Below are positions 54,207 to 64,000 of a stretch of 64,000 nt of DNA, piece by piece. This stretch comes from Pseudomonas sp. PSB18. Its GTDB lineage: Bacteria; Pseudomonadota; Gammaproteobacteria; Pseudomonadales; Pseudomonadaceae. The stretch is from contig NZ_NOIN01000004.1 in the NCBI RefSeq assembly GCF_014596565.1, positions 551,421-615,420 of the forward strand. The letters run 5' to 3'. Numbering within the stretch: position 1 is the stretch's first letter; the number at the start of each line of letters is the position of its first letter. The position numbers were made by a program, and so were the translations under genes. A model generated the notes under the pieces. The model was not told where the DNA came from and made no database searches. It worked only from the letters and a program-made list of their open reading frames with translations.

Positions 54207-54294
54207 CGCCTTCGCGAGCAGGCTCGCTCCCACAGGAACATCAAGCTTGTAGACAACGCAGCTTAATGTGGGAGCGAGCCTGCTCGCGAAGGCG
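54207..54294. repeat. REPIN with extended arms
   Basis: Arms 54207-54234 and 54267-54294 form a perfect 28-bp inverted repeat. It lies between the convergent Rieske-FAD gene and pgaD and is 10 bp from the pgaD stop. Confidence 0.9.
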
Positions 54295-54304
54295 TCGGCA
54301 GCGT

Positions 54305-54808
54305 CTACATCGAATGATCGGCCGGAAGCTGAATAACCCGCGCCGGCTCCAACGGCGCCAGGGGTGGCGGTTGCAGTTCCTTGCTCAGCACGTGAAAGTG
54401 CGGCACCACGTGGCTGATGTCACCGTCCTGGTTGTTGTGGATGATTTTGGAGCCCGGCCGGCGCAGGGTGTCCAGGCGCTCGTCGGTCAGTTTGAAACTG
54501 TCGCTCAAGCCCTGATCGTCGACGACCGGTGCCGGCAGTCGACGCTGGGCGAAACTTCGGCTTTTGCGCTGCTGATAACGCGCCCAGGCAATCAGGATGA
54601 CCGCGTTGACCAGCGCCACCCAACCATAGATCTGCAACGTTCCGAGGGTGTCCAGCCACGTTCCGCCGAAGCGCGGCCCGGCGTGACTGTCGAACAGCGG
54701 CCAGAGCCCGTTGACCAGCAGGTACAACAGCCCAACCCACGCCAGTACCGTGAAGAACACATCGATGAGCACCAGAAAAGGCCTTTGCCGGGTCCTGATA
54801 ATTTTCAT
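54305..54808 (-). CDS. pgaD: PNAG synthase accessory protein PgaD
   Basis: 167 residues with two N-terminal membrane helices (about 12-37 and 55-80) and a charged cytosolic tail. PgaD binds PgaC and together they respond to c-di-GMP to polymerise poly-beta-1,6-N-acetylglucosamine. The start overlaps the pgaC stop (ATGA). Last gene of pgaABCD. Confidence 0.9.
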   Translation of the reverse strand: MKIIRTRQRPFLVLIDVFFTVLAWVGLLYLLVNGLWPLFDSHAGPRFGGTWLDTLGTLQIYGWVALVNAVILIAWARYQQRKSRSFAQRRLPAPVVDDQGLSDSFKLTDERLDTLRRPGSKIIHNNQDGDISHVVPHFHVLSKELQPPPLAPLEPARVIQLPADHSM

Positions 54809-56160
54809 CGGATCACTTCCTCTTCGTCATCGCCAAACGGTTTGATACCCCGATCCGGGCTGACCCAGCGCGCACGCTTCTGATGCTGCCCGAACAAGAC
54901 CTTCGGAAAGCTCACCAGGGTGGTAAACAGGCTGATCAACCAGAACACCAACGGGTACCAGACCACCCAGAACATGATGTGCCACAGGCCTTTTTCGTAA
55001 CGGCGATCAATGAGGATGCTCACTGCGAATTGGACCAGGCACACCACCGCCAGCAGCAGTCCGGTGAAAGCCGGTGGCATGAGATGGTCGACCGCAATGG
55101 CCGCCGGCATCTCGACGAATTTACCCGCGCCCCAGAACACCACCGACAGCAGGAACGTGAACGCCCACCCCGTGGACAGGCAATATTCGAACAGCAGCGG
55201 CCACAGGTAGCGATGACGGTATTGCCAGATGCCGCGGATATTCTTGAACAGCACCTCGGCACCACCCTGGGCCCAGCGCAGCCGTTGCCGCCACAGGCCG
55301 CGCAGGGTTTCGGGCATAAGGATCCAGCACAGCGCACGGGGCTCGTAGAAAATGCTCCAGTGGTCCAGTTGCAGCTTCCAACTGATGTCGATGTCTTCGG
55401 TGATCATGTCCGGGCTCCAGTAACCAACCCGGTGCAGGGCCGTGCGACGGAAGGCGACGATCACGCCGGAGACGGTAAAGATCCGCCCGAAGACCCGTTG
55501 AGTGCGCTTGATCAGACCGATGATCGAGGAAAACTCGCCCACCTGAACCCTACCCACCAATGTCGAGCGGGTGCGGATACGCGGGTTGCCGGTCACTGCA
55601 CCAAGACGGGCGTTTTCCAGCATCGGCGCCACCAGGTAGGCGCAGGTATTGGGCGCCAGCAGCGCATCGCCGTCGATGCACACCAGGTATTCGCTGCGTG
55701 CCGCGATGGCGCCCATGCGCAGGGCCACGGCCTTGCCCTGGTTCTCCGCCAGGTGCAGGACCCGCAGGCGCGGATCTTCCAGCGCCAACAGATCGAGGAC
55801 CTGGCCGGTGTTGTCCTTGGAGCCGTCATTGATGGCGATGACTTCGATGTTCGGGTAGTGCTGGCCCAGCGCCGCGTGAATGGTGTCGGCAACGTTGTCG
55901 CCTTCGTTGAAACACGGGATCAGGATGCTGATCAGCGGCTCGCCGGCCAGGGCCGGTGGCAAGGTGTCGTCCTTCCACGGCCAATGGCGCTCCCAGTGCA
56001 ACCAGAAATACAGGCCACCGGCGATCCACAGGCCGGACATGAACAGCGGGTAGAAGAACACGAAGTCCATCAGGAATTGCCCGGTGACCAGGAAGATCAG
56101 ACCCAGGGGCACTCCAAGGACGATCGCCAGCACCAGCAGAGCGAGCAGTCTGTCGAGCAT
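54805..56160 (-). CDS. pgaC: PNAG N-acetylglucosaminyltransferase
   Basis: 451 residues, GT2 family. Membrane helices at the N-terminus (two) and the C-terminus (three); catalytic region with DGS/ DGD (IDGDALL), EDID ([10 protein letters not shown]) and QRLRW (the QxxRW motif). It polymerises UDP-GlcNAc and exports the chain through its own channel. Begins 1 bp upstream of the pgaB stop. Confidence 0.95.
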   Translation of the reverse strand: MLDRLLALLVLAIVLGVPLGLIFLVTGQFLMDFVFFYPLFMSGLWIAGGLYFWLHWERHWPWKDDTLPPALAGEPLISILIPCFNEGDNVADTIHAALGQHYPNIEVIAINDGSKDNTGQVLDLLALEDPRLRVLHLAENQGKAVALRMGAIAARSEYLVCIDGDALLAPNTCAYLVAPMLENARLGAVTGNPRIRTRSTLVGRVQVGEFSSIIGLIKRTQRVFGRIFTVSGVIVAFRRTALHRVGYWSPDMITEDIDISWKLQLDHWSIFYEPRALCWILMPETLRGLWRQRLRWAQGGAEVLFKNIRGIWQYRHRYLWPLLFEYCLSTGWAFTFLLSVVFWGAGKFVEMPAAIAVDHLMPPAFTGLLLAVVCLVQFAVSILIDRRYEKGLWHIMFWVVWYPLVFWLISLFTTLVSFPKVLFGQHQKRARWVSPDRGIKPFGDDEEEVIR

Positions 56161-56161
56161 G

Positions 56162-58165
56162 TCAAGGATTCCACTTGTTGGAGAGCGCCGGCCGCACGGT
56201 TTTCACCGCGGGCTGGTCTTCGATGAAGTTGTCCGGGTAGTAGCCGAAACTGGTCACGCCCTGGCGCTTGAGGCGTCCCATCCAGTCGGCCAACTGTTCA
56301 CCCTCGATATCGCTGGCCGGTTTGCTGTCCCAGTCACGGGCCTGCAGCTCGAACACCGTGCGCTTGAGGGCACCGGGGCGGGCCTTGACGGTCTGGACCA
56401 GGCGCTCCAGCCACGGGCCGGACTGCGCGCGGGTCTGTTTCTCCATCAACGGCATGGCCATCGGTGCCGTCCAGTCATAAGCACCAAGGAAGTCGTCGAG
56501 GTTCTGGGCGAACCAGGCTTCGCTTTCAGGATTGAGCATCGGTTCGGCAAAGATATTGCGTGCGGTCAGCACCTGCGGGCCACGAATTGCCCGGACCTTG
56601 GCGGTGAGCTCACGGGTGAAGTCGATCAAGTAGCGGCTCTTGAAGCGGGTCCAGCGTTGCATCGCTGCCGGATCTTCGCGCAGAGCGGCGATGGACGTCG
56701 GCAAGCCGTTGGCCGCATAGACTTTCAGGGCGGCGGGACCGGCGTCCTCGAAGTCGGAGAGCACTGCATCGTCGTGGTACAGAACCCCATCCACCGAGCT
56801 CATCCGTGCCAGGTCTTCGTAGATCTCGCCGATGACTTTGCGTACGTTCGGATCGAACGGCGACAAGCGCACGTACTGGTCCGGGGCGACGCCGGTCTTG
56901 CCGGTTGCCGGATCCCAGCGCTGCACGCGCGGCAGCTTCGCATCCAGGGCAAAACTGAGCACCGGCATCCAGGCATAGACCTTGGCATTGGCCCGTGTGC
57001 GCAACTGCCAGGCGACCCGGTCGAACAGATCGGCCCGTACCGGCAGGTGACGGTTGGGAAAGTACAGCGAACGCACCAGACCATCGCCTTTTGGATCGGC
57101 GAACGCCTGCAGGAATACCGTGTTGGCGCCCAGGTCGTAGATACGCTGGATCAACTTGCCGACGTTGGCTTCCTGCTGCACGGGGTCCGGGTCGTAGACA
57201 TAATCCAGGTCGACATGCACCACGCGCATCGGGTCGTTCGTCTGTACGGAAACGATGCTTTCGGCGAAATGTGCGCCATCCGGATCGGAGGCCACCAAAA
57301 ACCGCGGCCCGCTCATCAGGTTATCGAGGCTGTCGAGGCCGTCCTCCAGGGTCAGGGCCATTTTATAACCCTCGCTGTCGATCACCTGCAGCGCGGTGCC
57401 ATCGGCTTCCCCGTAAGGCCATACCCAGATTCGCGGACGGTAGCCGGTGACCTTGCGGATTTTCTCGGAGATCGAGGCCACGTCCTTGCGCAGGCGATCC
57501 TGGAAATCGGCCTCGGCTTCATAGCGGCCGGTAGCGGGATCGTAGCGCCGGGTGGTGGCCGCCGGTTGTTGGTTGCCTTGCGGGTTGGCGAGGATGCCTT
57601 TGTGATTGGCGTCGGTGTGGGCGGCGATCTCCACCAGGCCCGATTTCGACACTTCGCGAATCTGCTCCCAGGTCAGGAACTCGGAACGCTTGCGCGGCAC
57701 CCCGGCGAAATCCACCGGTTGATTCAGCGGCGTATCGATCCAACTGCCCACCGGCGCCAGGATCGCCGGCCAGTTATAGGCGCGCAGGATCGGCATCACG
57801 CGGGTGTAGAAACTCGCATAGCCGTCGTCGAAACTCAGCAGCACCGCACGCGGCGGCAGCTCCGGGCCGCCTTTACGGGCGTTGATGATCTGGTCCACGG
57901 TGACCGGCTGGTAGTTGTTTTCCCGCAGCCATGCCAGTTGTTCGATCAGTCGTTCGGTGCGCACGGCCACCAGCGCCTGGTCCGGATCGAGGTCCTCGAC
58001 ATCGTGATAGGCGATGCCGAGCACATGGTTCTTCGGCCACGGCTCGTCATTGGCCGCCAGGGGCCGTTGCGAGGGCGGCGTGAACGCCGGGGCCTGCTGG
58101 GCACACGCGCTGATCAGCAAGACCCCCAGCAGAAGGATGAATCGCGAAATGACAGGCATCTTCAA
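56162..58165 (-). CDS. pgaB: PNAG deacetylase lipoprotein PgaB
   Basis: 667 residues. Lipobox (LLISACAQQ, Cys21) anchors it in the outer membrane; an N-terminal polysaccharide-deacetylase domain (about 60-300; [15 protein letters not shown] with metal Asp-Asp and HTDANHKG) and a C-terminal glycoside-hydrolase-like domain (about 315-640; [24 protein letters not shown]). It partially de-N-acetylates PNAG in the periplasm, needed for export through PgaA. Confidence 0.95.
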   Translation of the reverse strand: MKMPVISRFILLLGVLLISACAQQAPAFTPPSQRPLAANDEPWPKNHVLGIAYHDVEDLDPDQALVAVRTERLIEQLAWLRENNYQPVTVDQIINARKGGPELPPRAVLLSFDDGYASFYTRVMPILRAYNWPAILAPVGSWIDTPLNQPVDFAGVPRKRSEFLTWEQIREVSKSGLVEIAAHTDANHKGILANPQGNQQPAATTRRYDPATGRYEAEADFQDRLRKDVASISEKIRKVTGYRPRIWVWPYGEADGTALQVIDSEGYKMALTLEDGLDSLDNLMSGPRFLVASDPDGAHFAESIVSVQTNDPMRVVHVDLDYVYDPDPVQQEANVGKLIQRIYDLGANTVFLQAFADPKGDGLVRSLYFPNRHLPVRADLFDRVAWQLRTRANAKVYAWMPVLSFALDAKLPRVQRWDPATGKTGVAPDQYVRLSPFDPNVRKVIGEIYEDLARMSSVDGVLYHDDAVLSDFEDAGPAALKVYAANGLPTSIAALREDPAAMQRWTRFKSRYLIDFTRELTAKVRAIRGPQVLTARNIFAEPMLNPESEAWFAQNLDDFLGAYDWTAPMAMPLMEKQTRAQSGPWLERLVQTVKARPGALKRTVFELQARDWDSKPASDIEGEQLADWMGRLKRQGVTSFGYYPDNFIEDQPAVKTVRPALSNKWNP

Positions 58166-58171
58166 ACTCTT

Positions 58172-60652
58172 CTAGAAGCGGTAGGTGAGGTCGACAAGCA
58201 GGCGCAGATCGCTTTCACGATCGCCGTCGTAAGGACGGTTGAGCCAACTCAGCGTGGCGCCGGCCTCGAGCACGTCGTTCCAGAGGAAACGCTGGCCGTA
58301 ACCGAGCAGTCCCATGGCGCCGGTGCCGTAGTCGCGCTGGCTGTAGCTGCCGGCACCGACCTGAAATTGCTGGCTCCATGTGGTTTCGTAACGGCGATAC
58401 AACACATGGTTGGCGGTGACGGTCGGCATGACGCCGAGGTCCGACTTGGGGTTGAAATAGGGCACTTCGTTAGAGCCACTGTTGCGGCTGGCCGCTACCT
58501 CCAGACCCAGTTCCACCTGCAGGCGCGGGGTGCTGTAGAGACCTTCACGGCCGGTCAGCAAGGTCTCGAGGCGGTTGTTGCCATCGCTGAAATGAGAAGG
58601 GCTGACCGTCAATCGCCACTCACGACTTTCATGGGCTCGCCAGCGGATAAAACCACTGCCGCCATTGGCGCGAATGCCGCTGTTGAGTGCACGCAGCGGT
58701 GTGTTGGCCGAGAGGTAATCCAGGCTGCCGCCGTACTGCCAGTGATCATCGATATCCCGGGCCAACGCCACGCGCGCACCCTGTTTGTCACCGGAACCGT
58801 AGGCATGGTTGGAGACTTCCGCTTCCAGGGTCATGTCGCGGCTGCGGCGTTCGACACCCAGACGCTGCCAGCGGTGACGGCCGGTGCCTTCCTCGAAATC
58901 GCCCGTGGCATAACCGACGCCGCCGAACAGTCGCCAGTCCTCGTCGATGGGTGGGCTATAGAGCAATGTCTCGATGCCGAAATCCCGACTGCCGGTGACC
59001 GCACCGGCATCGCCGTTGCCGCCGCCGTAACTTTTGCCGGTGTAGGCCTCGACACGCAGTTCAGCCATGTCGTGCACGTCGCGCTGGCGTTGCAAGCGTT
59101 TCACGTGGGCGTTTTCCGGATAGCGGGCCACGACGTCGTCGGTCAGGGCATCCAACTGTCGCCACTCCTGCAAATCCATGGCGGCGCGGGCCTGGGCGAT
59201 TTCCAGGTCCCGGTTGCGCGGGGTGGTCGCCTCGACTTCCTTGAGCAGGTTTTCCGAACGGCGCGGCCAATCCCGGGCCTGATACAGATCAGCCTGGGCC
59301 AGCCGCAGGCCGATATTGCCGGGCCCCTGGTCGACCAGGGTTTCCAGGCGCGCTTCCGCAGACGGCAGATCGGCACCATAGGTCCCGGACTGGGCGGCGA
59401 GCAGTTGGGCATCCATCCACTCGTCGTTGGGGTTGCCGATTGGCAAGCCCTTGAGCTCGACCCGTGGAAGCTGGGACTTGGCCAGGTCTTCGGCCCAGGC
59501 ACGGGCCTCTTCGGATCTTTCGCTTTCCAGCAGCGCGTAATAGAGCGCGGTACTGTCTTCGAAGCGGTCCGCAACATCGGCGTCCGGTGCGCTCAGTACC
59601 CGTCGGTACAGGTCGACGGCGATCTCCGGCTCACGCTGCTCCAAGTAGGAGGACGCTACCCAACGCAGGGCATAGGTGGGAATGCTCACGCCTTCGGCGA
59701 TCAACTTCTGGTACTCGGCAATCACTTCCGCCCGACGCGCCCGGGCATTGAGCGCGCCCATGCGGTCGATTCGCCAGCGGAGTACGTCATCATGGGCCTC
59801 GGCCACCGGGGTCCAGGTGGCGAGCAACTTATCGTAATCGGCCAGGGCGCGATCAGCGATGACGAAGCGATCCTTTTCGCTGCGGCTGGCCATGTCCGCC
59901 AGGCGAACCCGCTCGGCTGCCACGTCGCCTTCCAATCGCCGCTGCACGCCACGGTCAATCAGTCCCGGCTGCAGACGAGCCAGACGCAACGCCGGCTCCG
60001 GCAGACGTGCACGCTGCAGGGCAATGATGTATTCCCCGGCGATTTCGGGCCTGCTACCAGCGCGAGAAAACGCCTGGTCGTATTCGAACAGTGCTTCGTG
60101 AGGGTTATCGGCACGGGTCAACGCATAGCCCAAGGCCATCCGACGCGTCGGGTCTTCAGGCTTCGCGGCAACCATGGCCCTTGCACGTTTGACGGCTTCA
60201 TCGGGCTTGCCGGCATCCGCCTGGGTCAAGGCCAGGCCGAGTTGCAGGTCGGGGTTCCGGGGATCGATCAGCAGCGCCTGACGATACAGCTCGGCAGCCG
60301 AATCCCAACGCTTGAGGTTGCGGTAGGCACGAGCCGTTGCGCTCAGCGCCTGGACCGACAGGTTGCGGTGGCGCCCCTGGGTTTCATAGACCTGCACCAC
60401 TTCGGTATCGAGGCCGGCCCAACTGGCAATCTGCAGATAATCACTGGTCTGGGCAGCACTGGCCTGTCCGGCCGGTGCCTGACGCAACAGGGTCAACGCA
60501 GGCGTGTAATGGCCGGCGCGAGCGTCGAGCACCATCTGGTCATAGGCGGTATCGGCGAATGCGAAGGCCGGCCAGCACAACTGGCTGCACAACACGACGC
60601 CAAACAACGGGCGCAAACCGCATTGAATAAGAGGACCCACAGTACGCGGCAT
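58172..60652 (-). CDS. pgaA: PNAG outer-membrane porin PgaA
   Basis: 826 residues: a Sec signal (to about Ala33), TPR superhelix (about 40-500) in the periplasm and a C-terminal 16-stranded beta-barrel (about 510-826) ending in the typical aromatic YRF. It guides deacetylated PNAG out of the cell. First gene of the pga operon; the 6-bp gap to pgaB suggests coupling. Confidence 0.94.
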   Translation of the reverse strand: MPRTVGPLIQCGLRPLFGVVLCSQLCWPAFAFADTAYDQMVLDARAGHYTPALTLLRQAPAGQASAAQTSDYLQIASWAGLDTEVVQVYETQGRHRNLSVQALSATARAYRNLKRWDSAAELYRQALLIDPRNPDLQLGLALTQADAGKPDEAVKRARAMVAAKPEDPTRRMALGYALTRADNPHEALFEYDQAFSRAGSRPEIAGEYIIALQRARLPEPALRLARLQPGLIDRGVQRRLEGDVAAERVRLADMASRSEKDRFVIADRALADYDKLLATWTPVAEAHDDVLRWRIDRMGALNARARRAEVIAEYQKLIAEGVSIPTYALRWVASSYLEQREPEIAVDLYRRVLSAPDADVADRFEDSTALYYALLESERSEEARAWAEDLAKSQLPRVELKGLPIGNPNDEWMDAQLLAAQSGTYGADLPSAEARLETLVDQGPGNIGLRLAQADLYQARDWPRRSENLLKEVEATTPRNRDLEIAQARAAMDLQEWRQLDALTDDVVARYPENAHVKRLQRQRDVHDMAELRVEAYTGKSYGGGNGDAGAVTGSRDFGIETLLYSPPIDEDWRLFGGVGYATGDFEEGTGRHRWQRLGVERRSRDMTLEAEVSNHAYGSGDKQGARVALARDIDDHWQYGGSLDYLSANTPLRALNSGIRANGGSGFIRWRAHESREWRLTVSPSHFSDGNNRLETLLTGREGLYSTPRLQVELGLEVAASRNSGSNEVPYFNPKSDLGVMPTVTANHVLYRRYETTWSQQFQVGAGSYSQRDYGTGAMGLLGYGQRFLWNDVLEAGATLSWLNRPYDGDRESDLRLLVDLTYRF

Positions 60653-60832
60653 TCGTCAGCATCCTTACATGGCCAGCCGGGTCGCAGTGCCCCCTTGCCC
60701 ATCAAACAGGAAGCCGGATCAAAGGAATCCAGCCAAGCTCTAATGGGCCTAGTCTTGCATTGCGGGGCGGGGCATTCTTGAGAACGCCACAATTCTTCAG
60801 AATCGATACAGATTCACTCTGATCGAAGGGCG

Positions 60833-60867
60833 AAAAAAAACCGGCCCGTGCGCAAGGCACGGACCGG
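60833..60867 (-). terminator. Terminator of the DUF945 gene
   Basis: On the minus strand an 11-bp stem (CCGGTCCGTGC/GCACGGGCCGG, one wobble, loop CTTGC) is followed by eight T. It lies 22 bp after the stop at 60890. The rest of 60653-60889 is the pgaA promoter region, in which I see no clear site. Confidence 0.88.
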
Positions 60868-60889
60868 TTCGGGATGTTGCTAAACGCTG

Positions 60890-62395
60890 TTACTGAACGG
60901 CTACGCCGCCACCCACCTGGTTCATCACAAACGTGATGAATTCTTCGACCGTCATTTTCTTACCGTTGAAATCAACCTGATTATTGGCATAGCGCAGCTT
61001 GGTCACCACATCGTTGCCTTCCAGGGTCGCCAACTGCGTACCCACTGCCATGGCACTGAACATATCGCTGGTGGCAAGGGCCTGATCCGCGATCAGTTTG
61101 GCGTCAGTCTGGCCTTCCATCTGGGCTTGCACAGTCGCCAGGTCCACCAGCATCGGCTTGGACACTTTCACGTTGAATTCCAGCAGGGCGAGCAACTGAC
61201 GGCCCAACTCATCAGGCGGCAGGTCCATGGATTGCGGCTTGGCCAGATCGACGACCAGGCTCGCACGGCTTTCACCGCTGGCGGTACTGAACGACAGATT
61301 TTCCAACGCGATCTGCGGGCCAGCGGCCAGGAGTTTTTCCAGGTCGGCCTTGACCTTCGCCTCTTCGGCCTCGGTCAGGCTCAGCTCCGGAGCAGGCTCG
61401 CCAGCTTCAGCGGCTTCGGCGGCGGCTTTCTCGTAAGGCTGCAGCTTGGCCTGATAAACCTGCATCAGCGACATGGTGGCGGGGATGTCGAGGTTCTTCG
61501 CGCTGATTGCCATCTGCGCGGCGCCGATGGTCTTATCGTTGAACGACAACTCACCGATCTTGTAATCGGCACGCCCCGAAGCGCTGGTGCCACTTTCGGT
61601 GCTGCTGTTCTTCATTTCGATATTCTTCAAGCCCACCACCGACTTCTGCTCACCGAAGCTGGCCTTGATATTGCTCAGGATCAGGGCGTTGTCGCCCATG
61701 TAATAGCCGTAGGTGCTCTTGCTCAGGTTGCTGGCAAGGGTCAGGCCATTCAGTTCAACCAGCACCGGACTCTGGTCTTCCGCGACGCTGGTCAGCTTGA
61801 GGCTGTCCATGTAGCCGTCGGCTTTGATTTTCTGCGCCTGGGCATTGGCGGCCAGGTCGATTTTCAGGCCGGAGAACACGACCTGGGACTGCTCATCCAG
61901 CTTGGCGTCCAGCGGCAACAACTCCAGCGTGCCGTTGACCGATTGGTCGTAGCCCAGGTTAAACACACCTTGGAGCGGCGATTTATCCTTGGCGGCGGCG
62001 AACCATTTTTCGGTCAGCGGGGTCCGCTCGATCTCGGTGTGACTGGTCGCCATGACTGGCAACCACTTGAGCGTCATCAGACGGGAAAAAGGCAGCGGGC
62101 CATGTTCGATGTGATCCACGACCAGCAACTCGACCGCTTCGCCACCGAACATATCGCCTTCACCTTTGAAGCGATAATGAGCGGTACTGCTGAAGGTCCC
62201 ACGATCCAGCGAGACCAGCTCGATGGAGGACGAGCTGTTGGAGCCGGCCAGGGCGGTCACCATTTGCTTGTTACTTTCGGCAATGGCTGTTTGCAGCACG
62301 CCCTCAAGCTTGGTCCCGGTGTACCAGGCGCCACCCGCACTGACAGCTCCGATCGCTACAACGATTCCCAAGAGTACGCTTGCTGATTTATTCAT
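60890..62395 (-). CDS. YdgA-family (DUF945) periplasmic protein
   Basis: 501 residues with an N-terminal signal anchor (SVLLGIVVAIGAVSAGGAWYTG) and a beta-strand-rich repeated body of the YdgA/DUF945 family. The function is unknown in the family; outer-membrane lipid transport or AsmA-like roles have been suggested by fold. C-terminal conserved segment GKKMTVEEFITFVMNQ. Monocistronic with its own terminator. Confidence 0.88.
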   Translation of the reverse strand: MNKSASVLLGIVVAIGAVSAGGAWYTGTKLEGVLQTAIAESNKQMVTALAGSNSSSSIELVSLDRGTFSSTAHYRFKGEGDMFGGEAVELLVVDHIEHGPLPFSRLMTLKWLPVMATSHTEIERTPLTEKWFAAAKDKSPLQGVFNLGYDQSVNGTLELLPLDAKLDEQSQVVFSGLKIDLAANAQAQKIKADGYMDSLKLTSVAEDQSPVLVELNGLTLASNLSKSTYGYYMGDNALILSNIKASFGEQKSVVGLKNIEMKNSSTESGTSASGRADYKIGELSFNDKTIGAAQMAISAKNLDIPATMSLMQVYQAKLQPYEKAAAEAAEAGEPAPELSLTEAEEAKVKADLEKLLAAGPQIALENLSFSTASGESRASLVVDLAKPQSMDLPPDELGRQLLALLEFNVKVSKPMLVDLATVQAQMEGQTDAKLIADQALATSDMFSAMAVGTQLATLEGNDVVTKLRYANNQVDFNGKKMTVEEFITFVMNQVGGGVAVQ

Positions 62396-62553
62396 AAGTG
62401 ACCCGATCGATATCCATGGTTGAAAAAAGCCGTCGTCTTCCCTGACCCGCGAAGGGTGTGGCTTGACGCCGTAAAGTGGGGGAGGAGATTACCATCAGGC
62501 ACCCCTGGGGGCCCAATGTTTAAAGGGGGATAAGCAAATTCTTGAGAGGTGGT

Positions 62554-63189
62554 CTACGAATATTGGAGTTCAATTTCGTCCAGTTGATGGTCGAAAGTCC
62601 TGAGCCGCGCCGTCCAGGTGTACACCAGCACTTCGAAATCGCGGTTGATGACCGCCGCGCCCGATGACTCCGCACGAGGGTCGCAGAAGTCCAGCTGATA
62701 ACGTTCACGGGCCATGGCATTGGCAACATCGCACAGCTCCCGGGCATTGTTGAGCCAATGCCAGCCGTCCTGGGCGACTTGTTTGTCCAGAGCGGCACAC
62801 TGGATTTTCAGGGCCTCCAGGCTTTTTTCCAACGGAGTGCCTGTGAGCTCACCCATAACCTCTTGGAAGGTGCGACCAGGCTGCCAGTAGCTGCCCCAGA
62901 AATAACGGTCGAATACCGTTTCAACCCGTCTTAACGCAACCTTGGTATCCCAGATCAGCACCAGGGTCCTGCCTTGCCCCAGATGTTTCTTCTTGATCCG
63001 TTGCCCTTGCAGTGACGCCCAGGCGACGACGGCGATGGATATCACGCCGATCAGCGCAGATGCACTGTCCAGGAATATCAGGGCTTTTTCGATCTGGTGA
63101 GTCAGCATGACGCCATAGAAATAAGTGGCCGAAAGCAGCACCAAGGCGGCGATGGCGCACCAGAAACCGGGAGCATAAGGGTTTTTCAT
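62554..63189 (-). CDS. Hypothetical membrane protein
   Basis: 211 residues with two N-terminal membrane helices (about 9-27 and 40-60) and a soluble C-terminal part rich in aromatic and acidic residues (about 70-211). Start by GGGGA eight bases upstream of the ATG at 63189; in-frame codons up to 63270 are not supported. No family recognised. It lies next to the rRNA operon end. Confidence 0.6.
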   Translation of the reverse strand: MKNPYAPGFWCAIAALVLLSATYFYGVMLTHQIEKALIFLDSASALIGVISIAVVAWASLQGQRIKKKHLGQGRTLVLIWDTKVALRRVETVFDRYFWGSYWQPGRTFQEVMGELTGTPLEKSLEALKIQCAALDKQVAQDGWHWLNNARELCDVANAMARERYQLDFCDPRAESSGAAVINRDFEVLVYTWTARLRTFDHQLDEIELQYS

Positions 63190-63340
63190 TATTGGAATCC
63201 CCATGACCAGTGACGCATTGACGTCGCGGACTCCGTTTTTTGCCAGTCCCCGACACTCACAGCATAGCAACGGCCTCGGGGTTTGCCGGGGTGTCGGCAG
63301 TAATCGGGGGCACGATCCGATTACCGGCCCAAAACGACAA

Positions 63341-63370
63341 AACCCCTGTCTGCGTCAGCAGACAGGGGTT
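63341..63370 (-). terminator. rRNA operon terminator (outer)
   Basis: AACCCCTGTCTGC-GTCA-GCAGACAGGGGTT, a perfect 13-bp stem, followed on the minus strand by a T-rich tail (from AAAAC). It lies after the second (last) 5S. Confidence 0.9.
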
Positions 63371-63383
63371 CTGGGAATTCAAT

Positions 63384-63499
63384 CTTGACGATGACCTACT
63401 CTCACATGGGGAAACCCCACACTACCATCGGCGATGCATCGTTTCACTGCTGAGTTCGGGATGGGATCAGGTGGTTCCAACGCTCTATGGTCGTCAAGA
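63384..63499 (-). rRNA. rrf: 5S ribosomal RNA, copy 2 (distal)
   Basis: 116 nt, the reverse complement of the Pseudomonas 5S sequence (GACGACCATAGAGC... to ...GTAGGTCATCGTCAAG). It is downstream of another nearly identical 5S; the two differ at one base in the segment CTGCTGAG here versus CTTCTGAG in the proximal copy. Ends are placed by analogy. Confidence 0.93.
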
Positions 63500-63564
63500 A
63501 ATTCTGTGACCAGCCCGTTCAACAGCAACGTGCCGGCGAAAATCGATAACTTCTACTAAAACAA

Positions 63565-63594
63565 AACCCCTACCTGCGTCAGCAGATAGGGGTT
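63565..63594 (-). terminator. Inner terminator between the two 5S genes
   Basis: AACCCCTACCTGC-GTCA-GCAGATAGGGGTT, the same hairpin as at 63341 with one compensated (G-U wobble) position. It shows that a 223-bp unit of 5S plus terminator was duplicated in tandem. Confidence 0.85.
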
Positions 63595-63606
63595 TCGGAA
63601 TTTAAT

Positions 63607-63722
63607 CTTGACGATGACCTACTCTCACATGGGGAAACCCCACACTACCATCGGCGATGCATCGTTTCACTTCTGAGTTCGGGATGGGATCAGGTGGTTC
63701 CAACGCTCTATGGTCGTCAAGA
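63607..63722 (-). rRNA. rrf: 5S ribosomal RNA, copy 1 (proximal)
   Basis: 116 nt, reverse complement of 5S, directly after the 23S 3' end through a 168-nt spacer (63723-63890). It differs by one base from copy 2. Confidence 0.93.
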
Positions 63723-63890
63723 AATTCGGTAGCCAGCGCGTGCCTTGCGGTCACGTTCCAGCGAATGGGTATGCGATAGTTTGTGTGTTGCTGCTGAGCG
63801 ATTCGAACTTTCGGTTCGTTTCGTCTTCACACACCGCAATCTGGTGCCCTTGTGCCTTTCAGCTCGGAGCAAGCAAATTGCTTGGGTGTT

Positions 63891-64000
63891 ATATGGTCAA
63901 GCCTCACGGGCAATTAGTACAGGTTAGCTCAACGCCTCACAGCGCTTACACACCCTGCCTATCAACGTCGTAGTCTTCGACGGCCCTTCAGGGAGCTCAA
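63891..64000 (-). rRNA. rrl: 23S ribosomal RNA, 3' end (partial)
   Basis: The last 110 bases, from ATATGGTCAAGCCTCACGGG on, are the complement of the 3' end of Pseudomonas 23S (…CCCGTGAGGCTTGACCATAT). The rest of the gene lies beyond the window. Confidence 0.95.

Noticed and set aside
56084..60781. 1565-residue open frame antisense to pgaB and pgaA
   Set aside because: It lies exactly opposite two well-supported genes with PNAG motifs, shows no recognisable domains, and arises from high GC at third codon positions.
63240..63973. Open frames at 63240-63509 and 63710-63973
   Set aside because: They overlap the 5S genes, the rRNA spacer and the 23S end and are not proteins.

Overview
The window looks like a chromosomal segment of a Pseudomonas of the fluorescens group. 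The evidence is GC-rich coding sequence, many Pseudomonas-type REP/REPIN palindromes, a lapA-lapD-lapG adhesin locus, an oscA-sbp-cysTWA sulfur operon running into a desA desaturase, gabDT, pgaABCD, and the 3' end of an rRNA operon. No plasmid, phage, transposase or CRISPR signature was seen, and most of the window is core genome. The accessory parts are the mgo/pvf signal cluster, the GMC-lectin dehydrogenase operon and the adhesin repeats.

Layout. 1-9638: C-terminal 3.2 kaa of a giant LapA-type adhesin (5' end outside the window), with 19 tandem units of exactly 300 bp, then Calx-beta-like, PA14-like, VWA and RTX regions. 9821-13273: a small conserved protein, then lapD and lapG on the opposite strand; these control retention or release of LapA. 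13376-20534: a GntR regulator, an AT-rich intergenic region, and a four-gene mgoBCAD/pvfABCD operon. That operon encodes a haem-oxygenase-like protein, an AurF-like N-oxygenase, an A-PCP-reductase NRPS and an SRPBCC protein, and predicts a diazeniumdiolate-type signal. 20624-26400: a PctA-like chemoreceptor, a fatty-acid desaturase with a divergent AraC regulator, a Crp/Fnr regulator and an Mpo1-like protein. 26537-30632: a three-gene periplasmic or membrane dehydrogenase operon. 30898-35132: cysA, cysW, cysT, sbp, oscA. 35369-41081: a PAS-GGDEF-EAL protein, desA, a PAS-GGDEF protein and a REC-HDOD protein. 41222-44118: gabT and gabD. 44468-44544: tRNA-Arg(CCG). 44606-54201: ECF sigma/anti-sigma pair, VWA lipoprotein, a lipoprotein, MDR reductase/LysR pair, MFS transporter, Raf-kinase-inhibitor-like protein, and a Rieske-FAD reductase. 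54305-60652: pgaABCD (PNAG). 60890-63189: a DUF945 protein and a membrane protein. 63384-64000: two tandem 5S rRNA genes and the 3' end of 23S.

Functional theme. A surface-adhesion and matrix programme recurs: LapA with its c-di-GMP-gated protease circuit, PNAG synthesis, two further c-di-GMP enzymes, and a small-molecule signalling operon. The two most unusual observations are a complete REPIN palindrome embedded in frame inside the mgoA NRPS adenylation domain, and a LecA-like (PA-IL) galactophilic-lectin domain fused to the C-terminus of a GMC flavoenzyme. REPINs also sit inside the sulfate operon on both sides of sbp, an arrangement like the REP between malE and malF.
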